Program-made: the position numbers and the translations under genes
Shown here: piece after piece, positions 1 to 11,132 of the stretch
How positions within the stretch are numbered: position 1 is the first letter of the stretch
How the letters are laid out: every line of letters begins with the position of its first letter
The notes under the pieces: model-generated
What the model saw: the letters and a program-made list of their open reading frames with translations, nothing else
Databases searched by the model: none
What the model was told of the DNA's origin: nothing
Source: Parvibaculum sp.
GTDB taxonomy: Bacteria > Pseudomonadota > Alphaproteobacteria > Parvibaculales > Parvibaculaceae
NCBI RefSeq assembly: GCF_019635935.1
Contig: NZ_JAHBYN010000001.1
Coordinates: 372,001-436,000 of the forward strand
Direction of reading: 5' to 3'
DNA length: 64,000 nt

Positions 1-1291
<1,291 letters not shown>

Positions 1292-1295
<4 letters not shown>

Positions 1296-2770
1296 GCTTT
1301 CCACCACGCTTCGGGTTCCGCGCTGAAACCTGCCGCCTGCTCCACCGCATAGGCCGCCCTGAGCAGTGTCTCCTCGTCGAACGTCCGCCCGATAAGCTGC
1401 AACCCGAGCGGCAGCCCTTCGGCGGACAGCCCGGCCGGCACCGAAATCCCCGGCAGTCCCGCCAGGTTGACCGTCACGGTGAACACGTCGTTGAGATACA
1501 TCGACAGCGGATCGTCGGTTTTTTCGCCAATAGCGAATGCGGCCGATGGCGCCGTCGGCGTCAGCAGCACATCGACATCGGCGAACGCCTGGGCGAAATC
1601 CCGCGCGATCAGCGTCCGCACTTTCTGTGCTTTCAGATAGTAGGCGTCGTAATAGCCGGCCGACAGCACATAGGTGCCCATCAGCACCCGCCGCCGCACC
1701 TCGGCGCCAAAACCCGCCGCCCGCGTCTTCTCGTACATGTCGGTGATGTCGCGTCCCTCGACCCTGAGGCCATAGCGCACGCCGTCGTAGCGCGCGAGGT
1801 TCGACGAACATTCCGCCGGCGCGACGATGTAATAGGTCGGCAGCGCATATTTGGTATGTGGCAGGCTGACCTCCTTGATCTCGGCCCCCGCCGCCTTCAG
1901 CCATTCGATGCCGCGCGACCACAAGGCGTCGATCTCGGCCGGCATGCCGTCGACGCGGTACTCCTTCGGGATACCGACCTTCAGCCCCTTCACGCCCTGC
2001 CCGAGCGCCGCCTCGTAGTCCGGCACCGGCCGGTCGACGCTGGTCGTGTCCTTCTCGTCATGGCCGGCCATCGAGCGCAGCATGACCGCCGCGTCGCGCA
2101 CATCGCGCGTGATCGGCCCGGCCTGGTCGAGCGACGAGGCGAAGGCGACGATCCCCCAGCGCGAGCAGCGCCCATAGGTCGGCTTGATGCCGACCGTGCC
2201 GGTGAAGGCCGCCGGCTGGCGGATCGAACCGCCCGTATCGGTCGCCGTCGCCGCGAGGCAGAGCTTCGCCGCCACCGCCGCCGACGAGCCGCCCGACGAA
2301 CCGCCCGGCACCAGCTTCGTCGCATCGCCCTTGCGCCGCCACGGATTGACGACAGGCCCGTAATAGCTCGTCTCGTTGGACGAACCCATGGCGAATTCGT
2401 CATTGTTCAGCTTGCCGAGCATCACCGCCCCGTCGCGCCACAGATTCCCCGTCACGGTCGACTCGTAAGGCGGCTGGAACCCGTCCAAGATGTGGCTCGA
2501 TGCCGTCGTCAGCACGTCCTTGGTGCAGAAGAGATCCTTGATGCCGAGCGGCAGCCCTTCCAGCGGCCCGCCCTCGCCCTTGGCGAGCTTCGCGTCGGAC
2601 GCGCGCGCCATCTCCAGCGTCTTCTCCCCCGTCGCCGTCACATAGGCATTGAGCGCCGCGCCTGCCTCCATCTCTGCGAGATAGGCGCCGGTCAGCTCCA
2701 CCGAACTGATTTCCTTTTTCCGCAACGCGTCGCGCGCACCCGCCAGCGTCAGTTTCGTCAACTCGCTCAT
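1292..2770 (-). CDS. gatA: Asp-tRNA(Asn)/Glu-tRNA(Gln) amidotransferase subunit A
   Basis: Amidase subunit of GatCAB, releasing ammonia from glutamine for transamidation of mischarged tRNA. It has 492 residues, normal for the family. The amidase-signature Ser-cisSer-Lys triad is visible: Lys in GIKDLF (about residue 78), the serine-rich loop [13 protein letters not shown] (about 156-168) and the nucleophile in [12 protein letters not shown] (about 182). I chose the ATG at 2770, which has GGAG five bases upstream; a GTG at 2776 overlapping the gatC stop is the alternative. It overlaps gatB by four bases. An organism using this complex usually lacks AsnRS or GlnRS, or both. Confidence 0.97.
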
Positions 2771-2772
2771 GC

Positions 2773-3060
2773 TCACTCCACCACCTTCGGCACCACATAG
2801 AAGCCGTCCTCGGCGCCCGGCGCGTTGCGCGTCACTTCCTTCTGCAGGTTCTCGGTCACCGCCACGTCGTCGCGCATCTTCATGGCGACCTCCACGGCGC
2901 TGGTCATCGGCTCGACGCCGGTCACGTCGACCTCGCCCAGTTGCTCGACCCAGTCGAGAATGCCGTTGAGTTCCTTTTCGAGCGCCTCCAGCTCATCGTC
3001 CCGCACGGCAATCCGCGCAAGCCGGGCGATGTGCCGGACCGTTTTCTGATCGACCGACAT
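2773..3060 (-). CDS. gatC: Asp-tRNA(Asn)/Glu-tRNA(Gln) amidotransferase subunit C
   Basis: Small stabilising subunit of GatCAB, 95 residues. The N-terminus reads [17 protein letters not shown], the typical GatC helix, followed by a [11 protein letters not shown] segment and the [10 protein letters not shown] region that wraps the GatA/GatB interface. First gene of the operon; AAGGCAGG precedes the ATG. The promoter should lie in 3061-3261, shared with the divergent ruvX. Confidence 0.95.
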   Translation of the reverse strand: MSVDQKTVRHIARLARIAVRDDELEALEKELNGILDWVEQLGEVDVTGVEPMTSAVEVAMKMRDDVAVTENLQKEVTRNAPGAEDGFYVVPKVVE

Positions 3061-3261
3061 GGGCCTGCCTTATCCTGGTTTTGAGAGCGGGGTCCGGGGG
3101 GCGGAAGCCGCCCCTTGCTCGCTGAATCGCGGGGGAACATAACAAGCGGCGGGCCCGCGCCGCAACGCCGCCGCTCTCTTTATATGAGGCAAGCCGATTG
3201 CGCCGCTCCCCCCGCCTCACTATTGTCCGCTCGAACCAATTTTTTCAAGGATGACAGCCAC

Positions 3262-3732
3262 TTGAGCGGCAATCTGAAGTCACTGGACGAGCTGAAATCG
3301 GCGCTGAAGCGCCACCAGCGCCTGCTCGGCGTCGATCTCGGCTCGAAAACCATCGGCCTTGCCCTCTCCGATGTCTCGCTGTCGATCGCAAGCCCCCTCG
3401 AAACCATCAAGCGCACCAAGTTCGCCGCCGACGCCGCCCGCCTGCTGGCGCTGGCCACAGAACACGATGCGGGCGGCCTCGTGGTCGGCCTGCCGCTCAA
3501 CATGGACGGCACCGAAGGCCCGCGCTGCCAGTCGACCCGCGCCTTCATCCGCAACCTCGAAAAACTGACCGCCCTCCCCATCGCCTTCTGGGACGAGCGC
3601 ATGTCCACCCAGGCCGTCACCCGCACGCTTCTCGACGCCGACGCCAGCCGCGCCCGCCGCGCCGAACTGGTCGACAAGATGGCGGCGGCGTACATTCTGC
3701 AAGGCGCGCTCGACCGGCTTAAGAAGCTCTGA
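3262..3732 (+). CDS. ruvX: Putative pre-16S rRNA nuclease / Holliday-junction resolvase-like YqgF
   Basis: RNase H-fold protein of the YqgF/RuvX family, implicated in 5' maturation of 16S rRNA. The [17 protein letters not shown] motif near residues 21-37 carries the first catalytic Asp; [10 protein letters not shown] and FWDERMST supply the later conserved acidic and basic residues. I place the start at TTG 3262 because AAGGA lies ten bases upstream and this gives 156 residues, the normal family size. The reading frame stays open to 3115, but the extension is arginine- and alanine-rich and does not look like the family. It probably shares an operon with the AEC transporter 23 bases downstream. 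Confidence 0.9.
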   Translation: MSGNLKSLDELKSALKRHQRLLGVDLGSKTIGLALSDVSLSIASPLETIKRTKFAADAARLLALATEHDAGGLVVGLPLNMDGTEGPRCQSTRAFIRNLEKLTALPIAFWDERMSTQAVTRTLLDADASRARRAELVDKMAAAYILQGALDRLKKL

Positions 3733-3755
3733 GCAAAGAACAAGAAGAAACACCC

Positions 3756-4670
3756 ATGCTCCCCATCCTGAACTCCCTGATCCCCGTCTTCCTGGTCATC
3801 GCGCTCGGTTTCGTCATCAAGCGGATGGATTTTCCGGGGGAAGGCCTCTGGGCGCCGCTCGACCGCCTGACCTATTACGTCTTCTTCCCTGCCCTGCTGC
3901 TGCACACGCTGGCGACCGCCAACCTCACCGATCACGACATCGGACCCATGGCCTCGGCGCTCGGCGCCGGCCTCTTCTCGATGGTCGCGATCCTGATGCT
4001 GATGAAGCAGGCGCTGCCGCTTTCCGGCCCGCAATTCTCGTCGGTGTTCCAGGGCGCCGCGCGCTGGAACGGCTTCGTCGCGCTCGCCGCCATCGGTTCG
4101 CTTTTCGGCCCCGAAGGCGTCACGCTCGCCGCCGTCGCCTTCGCGGTGCTGGTGCCCACCGTCAACGTGCTCTCGGTGCTGATCCTGACGCGCTATGCCG
4201 GCGACGAACCGGCCGGCATCGTCGCGGTGTTGCGCCTCTTGTCGAAGAACCCGCTGATCCTCGCCTGCGCCGCCGGCATCGCGCTCAATGTCTCCGGCAT
4301 CGGTCTGCCAGGCCCGCTCGCCTCAACCTTCGACATTCTCGGCGCCGCCGCCCTCACCATCGGCCTCATCGCCATCGGCGCCGGCCTGCAACCGAAACAC
4401 GCCCTCGAAACCGGCTGGATCGTCGCGCTCACGAGCGGCCTCAAGCTTCTCGTCATGCCGGTGCTGATGGCGGGCTGGTGTTTCGTCTTCGGCGTAACGG
4501 GCCTCCCCGCCGCCGTCGTCATCCTCTGCGGCGCGGTGCCGGGCGCGACATCCTCCTACATCCTCGCCCGCCAGCTCGGCGGCGACGCAACACTGATGGC
4601 AAGCCTGATCACCGGCTCCACCATCCTCGCGGCCATCACCATGCCGCTGATGTTGTGGTTGTTGGGGTAA
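3756..4670 (+). CDS. AEC family (auxin efflux carrier-type) transporter
   Basis: Polytopic inner-membrane protein of 304 residues in the AEC / membrane transport protein family. It has about ten hydrophobic segments in two halves joined by a short loop near residue 150. N-terminal LNSLIPVFLVIALGFVIKR and C-terminal CGAVPGATSSYILARQLGGD are typical of the family. Bacterial AEC members often export or import small organic acids such as malate or malonate; the substrate here is unknown. The stop codon directly abuts the stop of the convergent aidB gene (4670/4671), so no stand-alone terminator fits between them. Confidence 0.88.
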   Translation: MLPILNSLIPVFLVIALGFVIKRMDFPGEGLWAPLDRLTYYVFFPALLLHTLATANLTDHDIGPMASALGAGLFSMVAILMLMKQALPLSGPQFSSVFQGAARWNGFVALAAIGSLFGPEGVTLAAVAFAVLVPTVNVLSVLILTRYAGDEPAGIVAVLRLLSKNPLILACAAGIALNVSGIGLPGPLASTFDILGAAALTIGLIAIGAGLQPKHALETGWIVALTSGLKLLVMPVLMAGWCFVFGVTGLPAAVVILCGAVPGATSSYILARQLGGDATLMASLITGSTILAAITMPLMLWLLG

Positions 4671-6350
4671 CTAAGCCACCCGCGCCCGCTCGACAATCGC
4701 GCGCACATCGGCGCCCACCGGTAGCGTCCCGTAGACATCGCCCCAGTCGCGCCCGAGCCGCGTCGCGCAATAGGCGTCCGAAACAAACGAAGGCGCATGC
4801 CGCAGCAGCACCGATCCGGCCGCCACCTTCGCCATCTGCTCCACCACCTGCCGCGAGCGCACCTCCAGCGAACCGAAATCGGCAAACGCCTCCTTCAGCG
4901 CCTCGAGCGCCCCGTCATAAGCCGCATTCGCGCCCCGCGCGCCGTCGAACTCGGCAAACACGACATCGAGCGCCTGCGGTTCCCGCGCCAGCGCGCGCAG
5001 CACGTCGAGGCACATCACATTGCCCGAGCCTTCCCAGATCGCATTCACCGGCATCTCGCGATAGATGCGCCCCGCAATCCCCTCCTCCACATAGCCATTG
5101 CCGCCGAGACATTCCATCGCCTCATAAGCAAGGTTCGGCGCCCGCTTGCAGACCCAGTATTTCGCCACCGGCGTCATGATCCGCCGGAACGCCGCCTCCG
5201 CCTCGTCCTCATGCGCCCGGTCGAACGAGCGCGCGACGCGGAACGACAACGCCGTCGCCGCCTCCGTTTCGAGCGCGAGGTCCGCCAGCACATTCGCCAT
5301 CAGCGGCTGGTCGATCAGCTTCTTCTGGAACACAGTCCGATAGGAGCAGTGATGCACGGCCTGTGAAACCGCCTGCCGCATCATCCCCGCCGTCGCCACC
5401 GCGCAGTCGAGCCGCGTATAGGTCGCCATCTCGATGATGTTGCGCACCCCGCGCCCTTCCTCGCCGATCAGCCAGCCCGACGCGGCCTGAAACTCGACTT
5501 CGGACGACGCATTCGACTTGTTCCCCACCTTGTCCTTCAGCCGCTGGATGCGGATGGTGTTCGGTTCCCCGTCCGGCGTGAAGCGCGGCATCAGAAAGCA
5601 TGAGATCCCGTTCGGTGCCTGCGCCAGCACGAGGAACGCATCGCACATCGGCGCCGAGAAAAACCACTTGTGCCCGGTAATCCGATATTCCGCCCCAGGC
5701 CCACCGCCGTTCACCGGCATCGCCGCCGTCGTGTTGGCGCGCACATCGGTGCCGCCCTGCTTCTCGGTCATCCCCATGCCGAGCGTCACACCCTTCTTTT
5801 CCGCCGCCGGCACAAACCGCTCGTCGTAGTCGCGGGAAAGAATCCGCGGCACCCATTCCTTGGCGAGGGAAGGCTGGAACATCAGCGCCGGCACCGCCGC
5901 ATTGGTCATGGTGATCGGACAGCCATGCCCCGCTTCCACCTGCGTCATCATGTAGGTGCCGGCGAGCCGCGCCACGACCGCGCCGGGCTTCGGGCGCGCG
6001 TCGAGCCCGTCCTTCAGATGATCCCAGGGCGAACCGTGCAGCCCCTGCGCGACCGAAATCGCCATCAGCTTGTGATACGAAGGGTGAAACTCCACCCGGT
6101 CCGCCCGATGGCCGAAGCGATCGAAGCTTTTCAGCACCGGCAGGTAAGCATTCGCCTGCCGCCCGAGATCGATCGTCTCGGCGCTCCCGGCAATTTTCCC
6201 GAACGCCGTCAGCGACGCCTTCGCCGCGCCCGCGCCCTCGCGCTCCACGGTCTCCTGAAGCGCCGTATCGGCGGTAAACAGATTGACGTCCTCCAGCGGC
6301 GGCGGCTGGTTGAACACCTCATGCGTCGCGAAGGCGTTGGGATTCGTCAT
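4671..6350 (-). CDS. aidB: AidB-type acyl-CoA dehydrogenase-like DNA alkylation response protein
   Basis: Flavoprotein of the AidB branch of the acyl-CoA dehydrogenase family, 559 residues. E. coli AidB binds DNA and is linked to the adaptive response to alkylation; it has only weak dehydrogenase activity. Family signatures: an N-terminal THEVFNQPPPLEDVNLF block, VEAGHGCPITMT, the flavin-side GMGMTEKQGGTDVRANTT, GHKWFFSAPMCDAFLVLA, and REMPVNAIWEGSGNVMCLDV near the C-terminus. The ATG at 6350 overlaps the brnA stop (ATGA), so it is co-translated with a toxin-antitoxin pair. An in-frame upstream ATG at 6407 lies inside brnA and is unlikely. Confidence 0.93.
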   Translation of the reverse strand: MTNPNAFATHEVFNQPPPLEDVNLFTADTALQETVEREGAGAAKASLTAFGKIAGSAETIDLGRQANAYLPVLKSFDRFGHRADRVEFHPSYHKLMAISVAQGLHGSPWDHLKDGLDARPKPGAVVARLAGTYMMTQVEAGHGCPITMTNAAVPALMFQPSLAKEWVPRILSRDYDERFVPAAEKKGVTLGMGMTEKQGGTDVRANTTAAMPVNGGGPGAEYRITGHKWFFSAPMCDAFLVLAQAPNGISCFLMPRFTPDGEPNTIRIQRLKDKVGNKSNASSEVEFQAASGWLIGEEGRGVRNIIEMATYTRLDCAVATAGMMRQAVSQAVHHCSYRTVFQKKLIDQPLMANVLADLALETEAATALSFRVARSFDRAHEDEAEAAFRRIMTPVAKYWVCKRAPNLAYEAMECLGGNGYVEEGIAGRIYREMPVNAIWEGSGNVMCLDVLRALAREPQALDVVFAEFDGARGANAAYDGALEALKEAFADFGSLEVRSRQVVEQMAKVAAGSVLLRHAPSFVSDAYCATRLGRDWGDVYGTLPVGADVRAIVERARVA

Positions 6351-6643
6351 TGCCGTTTTCCGCCTTTCACAACTTTTCGCAGCGTCTCGTCGATGCGTGT
6401 CTGCCATCCGGGCCCGGTGGACCGGAAGTAAGCAAGCACATCTTGCGACAACCGCAGCTTGATTGCTTCCTTGGGCGCGTCTGATTTCGGTCGGCCGCGC
6501 TTCCTTATGAGTTCCGGTGCGGCCTCCTTGACCGGACGCATCTTCGCAAGAAATTCATCGCTTAACGGCGGCGAGTCGACGGCGTCCCAATCGGCTTGGC
6601 TGATATGCGCCGGTTTGGTTGTCCTCTTTCTACCTTCGGCCAT
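6347..6643 (-). CDS. brnA: BrnA family antitoxin
   Basis: Antitoxin of the type II BrnT/BrnA system, 98 residues. It is expected to bind and neutralise BrnT and to autorepress through its C-terminal ribbon-helix-helix domain. The family hallmark is the C-terminal KRGRPKSDAPKEAIKLRLS stretch followed by DVLAYFRSTGPGWQTRID. The start is fixed by a strong GAGGAGG Shine-Dalgarno six bases before the ATG at 6643. The gene overlaps the end of brnT by 14 bases and the start of aidB by four. Confidence 0.9.
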   Translation of the reverse strand: MAEGRKRTTKPAHISQADWDAVDSPPLSDEFLAKMRPVKEAAPELIRKRGRPKSDAPKEAIKLRLSQDVLAYFRSTGPGWQTRIDETLRKVVKGGKRQ

Positions 6644-6893
6644 AGGCGGCCTCCTCTTTCGCATTCGCCTTGCGTAAACTGATAACCTGCACGCTATCGC
6701 CACGGCGGGTGAAAACCAGAACATAGAGCCGCCGGCCTATTGGCCCGAGGGCAACCTCTCTGACTTCGCCGTAATCGAAACGGTCATCGACGTGAATGAG
6801 GGCCGCATCGAACTCAAAATCTTCGACGGTGGCAAAGTCGACGCCGTGCTTGATCTTGTTCGCGGCGCGCTTCTTCTCATCCCACGTGAACAC
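6630..6893 (-). CDS. brnT: BrnT family ribonuclease toxin
   Basis: Toxin of the BrnT/BrnA pair, 87 residues, with a RelE-like fold in the family. It is thought to inhibit translation by cleaving RNA. The N-terminal FTWDEKKRAANKIKHGVDF and the later ALGPIGRRLYVLVFTRRGD and ISLRKANAKEEAAY are characteristic. The start codon is GTG. Upstream (6894-7032) lies the divergent promoter region shared with pyrB. BrnT first, BrnA second is the normal order. Confidence 0.9.
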   Translation of the reverse strand: MFTWDEKKRAANKIKHGVDFATVEDFEFDAALIHVDDRFDYGEVREVALGPIGRRLYVLVFTRRGDSVQVISLRKANAKEEAAYGRR

Positions 6894-7032
6894 GAATTAA
6901 TGTACCCCCAATAATTCTCGCCCGCAAGCCGCCCGAAGTATGAACGGGATTTATTCCGCAAACATCCCCGCGCCAGCATTCGAATCCGAGCCTTGCCGCC
7001 CCCGGGAATCCGCCCTATACAATGCGGCTTTA

Positions 7033-8019
7033 ATGACCAGCGCTGAAAAACAGCCCCAAACCCTCTTCCCGCACCGGCATTTGCTGGGGATCGAGGGCCT
7101 TTCCCCCGCCGACATCACCGCCCTTCTCGACCTCGCCGACACCTATGTCGAGCAGAACCGCCAGGTCGACAAAAAGGGCTCGGTCTTGCGCGGCCGCACC
7201 CAGATCAATCTCTTCTTCGAAGCCTCCACCCGCACCCAGAGCTCTTTCGAATTGGCCGGCAAGCGCCTCGGCGCCGATGTGATGAACATGTCGGTCGGCG
7301 CCTCCTCGGTGAAGAAGGGCGAAACGCTGATCGACACCGCGGTCACGCTGAACGCGATGCACCCGGACCTCATCGTCATCCGCCACGGCTCGTCCGGCGC
7401 GGTCGAGCTTCTCTCGCAGAAAGTCTCCTGCTCGGTCATCAATGCCGGCGACGGTTCCCATGAGCACCCGACGCAAGCCCTTCTCGACGCGCTGACCATC
7501 CGCCGCCGCAAAGGCAAGCTGCAAGGGCTCACCGTCGCGATCTGCGGCGACATCATGCACAGCCGCGTCGCCCGCTCCAACATCCTGCTGCTCAATGCGA
7601 TGGGCGCCCGCGTCCGCGTCGTCGCCCCGCCGACCTTGCTGCCGAAAGGCGTCGAGCGTCTCGGCGTCGAGGTCTTCCACGACATGATGAAGGGCCTCGA
7701 AGGCGTCGACATCGTGATGATGCTGCGCCTCCAGCTCGAGCGCATGACGGGTTCCTACGTCCCCTCGCAGCGCGAATATTTCCACTTCCACGGCCTCGAC
7801 TACGCCAAGCTCGCGGTCGCAAAGCCCGATGCGCTGGTCATGCATCCCGGCCCGATGAACCGCGGCGTCGAAATCGACAGCGCCGTCGCCGACGACCTCG
7901 CCCGCAGCGTCATCCGCGAACAGGTCGAAATGGGCGTCGCCGTGCGCATGGCGGTGCTCGACGCTTTGGCCCGCAACCTGCCGAACGAGCGCAGCAACGG
8001 CAATGGAGGCGCCGCATGA
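7033..8019 (+). CDS. pyrB: Aspartate carbamoyltransferase catalytic chain
   Basis: ATCase, the first committed step of pyrimidine synthesis (carbamoyl phosphate plus aspartate to carbamoyl aspartate); 328 residues. The carbamoyl-phosphate loop is [14 protein letters not shown] (STRT); [17 protein letters not shown] and the aspartate-side LRLQLERM and [13 protein letters not shown] are present. I chose the ATG at 7033 because the upstream in-frame extension to 6940 is unlike the family. No pyrI regulatory chain follows. Instead a degenerate dihydroorotase overlaps by four bases, as in the PyrB-PyrC' dodecamer type of ATCase. Confidence 0.96.
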   Translation: MTSAEKQPQTLFPHRHLLGIEGLSPADITALLDLADTYVEQNRQVDKKGSVLRGRTQINLFFEASTRTQSSFELAGKRLGADVMNMSVGASSVKKGETLIDTAVTLNAMHPDLIVIRHGSSGAVELLSQKVSCSVINAGDGSHEHPTQALLDALTIRRRKGKLQGLTVAICGDIMHSRVARSNILLLNAMGARVRVVAPPTLLPKGVERLGVEVFHDMMKGLEGVDIVMMLRLQLERMTGSYVPSQREYFHFHGLDYAKLAVAKPDALVMHPGPMNRGVEIDSAVADDLARSVIREQVEMGVAVRMAVLDALARNLPNERSNGNGGAA

Positions 8020-9317
8020 GCCGCACCGCCTTCACCAATGCGCGCCTGCTCGACCCGGCAAGCGGCTACGACGAAAAAGGCGGCCTGCTGATCGAAGACG
8101 GTCGCATCGCCGATCTCGGCCCCCAACTCTTCAATGACGGCCTGCCCGACGGCGTGGAGATCGTCGATTGCGGCGGCCATGTTCTGACGCCCGGCCTCAT
8201 CGACTGCCGCGTCTTCACCGGCGAACCGGGCGCCGAATATCGCGAAACGCTGGCGCTGGCGAGCCAGGCGGCGGCGGCCGGCGGCGTCACGACGATGATC
8301 GTGATGCCGAACACCAATCCCGTGATCGACGATGTCGCCCTTGTCGACTACATCGAGCGCCGCGCCCGCGACACCGCCATCGTCAATGTCCACACCATGG
8401 CTGCCCTTACCAAGGGCCTCCACGGCGAACAGATGACCGAAATCGGTCTGCTGCGCGATGCAGGTGCGGTCGCCTTCACCGATGGCGACAAGGCCCTAGC
8501 AAGCGCCCAGGTGATGCGCCGCGCCATGACTTATGCGGCGCATTTCGGCGCGCTGATCGTTCAGCATGCGGAGGAACCCTCGCTCTCGGGCGGCGTGATG
8601 AACGAAAGCGAACTCGCGACCCGCCTCGGCCTTGCCGGCATCCCCGCCGTCGCCGAAACCATCGTCATCGAGCGCGATTTGCGCCTGCTCGAACTTGCCG
8701 GCGGGCGCTATCACGTCGCACAGGTTTCCTGCGAGGCCTCGGTCGAGATCATCCGCCGCGCCAAGCGCCACGGCCTGCCCGTCACCTGCGGCGTCTCGGC
8801 CGCGCATCTGCAGCTCAACGAAAACGACGTGCAGAGCTACCGCACCTTCTTCAAGCTCTCGCCGCCCCTGCGCGGCGAGGCCGACCGCCGCGCGCTGGTC
8901 GAGGGCCTTGCCGACGGCACCATCGACGTTGTCGTCTCGAGCCACGACCCGCAGGACGCCGAAGTGAAGCGCCGCCCCTTCGCCGAGGCGAATTTCGGCG
9001 CCATCGGTCTCGAAACCCTGCTTCCCGCCGGCCTCGCGCTGGTTCACGCCGGCGATCTCTCGCTCGCCCGCCTTCTTGCCGCGCTCACCCACGCGCCGTC
9101 CGACCTGCTCGGTCTCGGCCGCGGCCGTCTCGCCGCCGGCCTCCCCGCCGATCTTGTCCTCATCGACACAGACACCCCCTGGGTGCTCGATCCGGCAAAG
9201 CTGAAGTCGATTTCGAAGAACACGCCCTTCGAGGACCGCCGCTTCCAGGGCCGCGCCATCCGCACCATGGTCGGCGGCCGCACAGTTTATGTTCACGGCG
9301 AGGACGCGGGGCGCTAG
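8016..9317 (+). CDS. pyrC: Dihydroorotase-like protein PyrC' (metal ligands lost, probably inactive)
   Basis: Class I dihydroorotase homologue, 433 residues, directly behind pyrB with an ATGA overlap. Active enzymes carry an HxH metal motif after PG(F/L)xD; here the sequence is [14 protein letters not shown], so both histidines (about 65 and 67) are Arg and Phe. Other ligands also differ: the expected His before S..AS is Gln (VAQVSCEAS), the TDHAPH motif reads SSHDPQD (about 307-313), and the second His region reads VSAAHL. This is the pattern of the non-catalytic PyrC' (PyrX) subunit that supports ATCase assembly in pseudomonads. A functional dihydroorotase must be encoded elsewhere. Confidence 0.88.
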   Translation: MSRTAFTNARLLDPASGYDEKGGLLIEDGRIADLGPQLFNDGLPDGVEIVDCGGHVLTPGLIDCRVFTGEPGAEYRETLALASQAAAAGGVTTMIVMPNTNPVIDDVALVDYIERRARDTAIVNVHTMAALTKGLHGEQMTEIGLLRDAGAVAFTDGDKALASAQVMRRAMTYAAHFGALIVQHAEEPSLSGGVMNESELATRLGLAGIPAVAETIVIERDLRLLELAGGRYHVAQVSCEASVEIIRRAKRHGLPVTCGVSAAHLQLNENDVQSYRTFFKLSPPLRGEADRRALVEGLADGTIDVVVSSHDPQDAEVKRRPFAEANFGAIGLETLLPAGLALVHAGDLSLARLLAALTHAPSDLLGLGRGRLAAGLPADLVLIDTDTPWVLDPAKLKSISKNTPFEDRRFQGRAIRTMVGGRTVYVHGEDAGR

Positions 9318-9353
9318 TCTTTCCGCCGGGTGGCTTTGGGGGAGGAACACTGA

Positions 9354-9998
9354 ATGCCCGCTGAAATCGATTTCATGGCCGCTGCGCCTCTGCTGCTCGC
9401 CGTCGCCGCGCTCGGCTACCTGTTGGGCTCCATCCCCTTCGGCCTGCTGCTGACGCGTCTTGCGGGCCTCGGCGACATTCGCGACATCGGCTCGGGCAAT
9501 ATCGGCGCCACCAATGCGCTCAGAACCGGAAATCGCTGGGTCGCCGCCGGCACGCTGATCGGCGACGCGGGCAAGGGCGCCGTCGCCGTCCTCCTTGCCG
9601 CGCGGCTCGGCGCCATGACGGGAACCGACATCGGCTGGATGTCGTCGGTCGCGGCGCTCACCGCCTTTCTCGGTCATCTCTATCCGGTCTGGCTCGGCTT
9701 CAAGGGCGGCAAGGGCGTCTCGACCCTCATCGGCGTGTTGCTGGCGCTGCATTGGCCGGTCGGCCTGCTCTTCTGCGCCACATGGGCGCTTGTCGCCGCG
9801 ATCTCGCGCTACTCCTCATTGTCGGCGCTGGTCGCCGCCTTGCTGACGCCGGTCTATCTGGCTTGGCTCGATCACTGGCATCTGGTTGGCCTCGGCGTTG
9901 TACTGGCGGTCCTGATCTACATCGCCCATCGCGAAAACATCCGCCGCCTGCTTGCCGGCACCGAATCCCGCATCGGACAAAAACCGGCCGGGTCCTGA
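9354..9998 (+). CDS. plsY: Acyl-phosphate glycerol-3-phosphate acyltransferase
   Basis: Inner-membrane PlsY, which transfers an acyl group from acyl phosphate to glycerol-3-phosphate and starts phospholipid synthesis. It has 214 residues with about six hydrophobic segments. Signature loops are visible: [12 protein letters not shown] (about 47-58), [10 protein letters not shown] (about 69-78) and [10 protein letters not shown] (about 117-126). The start ATG at 9354 follows a GGGGGAGGAAC tract; an ATG seven codons later is possible. It ends five bases before dprA. Confidence 0.94.
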   Translation: MPAEIDFMAAAPLLLAVAALGYLLGSIPFGLLLTRLAGLGDIRDIGSGNIGATNALRTGNRWVAAGTLIGDAGKGAVAVLLAARLGAMTGTDIGWMSSVAALTAFLGHLYPVWLGFKGGKGVSTLIGVLLALHWPVGLLFCATWALVAAISRYSSLSALVAALLTPVYLAWLDHWHLVGLGVVLAVLIYIAHRENIRRLLAGTESRIGQKPAGS

Positions 9999-10003
9999 CC
10001 GCC

Positions 10004-11119
10004 ATGATCGCACCGCTCTCCGAGACCGAGCGGATCGCGCGGCTGCGCCTCGCCCGCAGCGAAAATGTCGGTCCCGTTACCTTCCGCGATCTCCTGCAAC
10101 ATTGCGGCAACGCCGTTGCCGCCATCGACGCCTTACCCGATCTCGCGGCGCGCGGCGGTGCGAAGCGCGCGATAAAAGTCGCGAGCGCCGCCGAAGCCGA
10201 CGCCGAACTGTCGCGCCTTGAAAGGCTCGGCGCCCGCCTTCTTGTCTGGGGCGATGCTGACTTCCCCCCGCGCCTCGCCGCCCTCGATCCGCCCGCGCCC
10301 GTGATCTCGGTCATAGGCAGCACAGAGCATCTCGCCCGCCCGTCGATCGCGATCGTCGGTTCGCGCAACGCCTCGGCCGCCGGCCGCAAGATCGCGGGCG
10401 ACATCGCCAAAGCTCTCGGTACGGAGGGTTTTGCCGTCGTCTCGGGTCTGGCCCGCGGCATCGACACGGCGGCGCACCGCGCCTCGCTCGACACGGGCGC
10501 CATCGCCGTGCTCGCCGGCGGCGTCGACATCGTCTATCCGGAAGAAAATCGTGATCTGCAGGCGTCGATCGCGGAGAGCGGCGCGCTGGTTTCGGAAATG
10601 CCGCCCGGCACCAGCCCGCAGGCCCGTCACTTCCCGCGCCGCAACCGCCTGATCTCCGGCCTCGCGCTCGCCGTCGTCGTGGTCGAGGCGGCGCACCGCT
10701 CGGGCTCGCTCATCACCGCCCGTTTCGCGCTGGAACAGGGCCGCGATGTTTTCGCCGTTCCCGGATCGCCGCTCGATCCCCGCGCCGGCGGTTCGAATCG
10801 CCTCATCAAGGACGGGGCGCCCCTTGTCGAGACGGCGGAGGACGTGATCGCGGCCTTGGCGACCCCTCTCGGCCGCGCACTGCGCGAACCCGGCCCCCCG
10901 GCCTACAACGGCGCCCAATCCGGCATGACAGTTTCTCGGCAGTTCGATGACAGTGCCCGCGATTCCGTCCTCGCCGCGCTGGGTCCGACCCCCACACCGC
11001 TCGACGAAATCGTCCGCCAGTCGGGCGTTTCGGTTCCGGTGGTGCGCGCCGTCGTGCTCGAACTGGAGCTTGCCGGCCGCCTGCACCGCGATCCCGGCGA
11101 CCGCCTCAGCCTGATCTAA
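10004..11119 (+). CDS. dprA: DNA-processing protein DprA
   Basis: DprA (Smf) binds incoming single-stranded DNA and loads RecA during natural transformation; 371 residues. Order of parts: N-terminal SAM-like helices (LRLARSENVGPVTFRDLL), central Rossmann fold (IAIVGSRNAS, VVSGLARGIDTAAHR, FPRRNRLISGLA, EAAHRSGSLITA) and a C-terminal winged helix (VLAALGPTPTPLDEIVRQSG). The start ATG at 10004 lies five bases after the plsY stop. The same reading frame is open further upstream inside plsY, but that part is unrelated to the family. Confidence 0.94.
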   Translation: MIAPLSETERIARLRLARSENVGPVTFRDLLQHCGNAVAAIDALPDLAARGGAKRAIKVASAAEADAELSRLERLGARLLVWGDADFPPRLAALDPPAPVISVIGSTEHLARPSIAIVGSRNASAAGRKIAGDIAKALGTEGFAVVSGLARGIDTAAHRASLDTGAIAVLAGGVDIVYPEENRDLQASIAESGALVSEMPPGTSPQARHFPRRNRLISGLALAVVVVEAAHRSGSLITARFALEQGRDVFAVPGSPLDPRAGGSNRLIKDGAPLVETAEDVIAALATPLGRALREPGPPAYNGAQSGMTVSRQFDDSARDSVLAALGPTPTPLDEIVRQSGVSVPVVRAVVLELELAGRLHRDPGDRLSLI

Positions 11120-11132
11120 CCCTCTGTTCGGA

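Noticed and set aside
3115..3261. N-terminal extension of ruvX
   Set aside because: Family members start at the position of TTG 3262; the extension has no conserved content and no good ribosome-binding site.
10926..10953. TGACAG-N5-CGGCAG-N5-TGACAG, a Pho-like 11-bp-period array
   Set aside because: It lies inside the dprA coding sequence, the middle unit is degenerate, and the codons fit the protein; probably chance.
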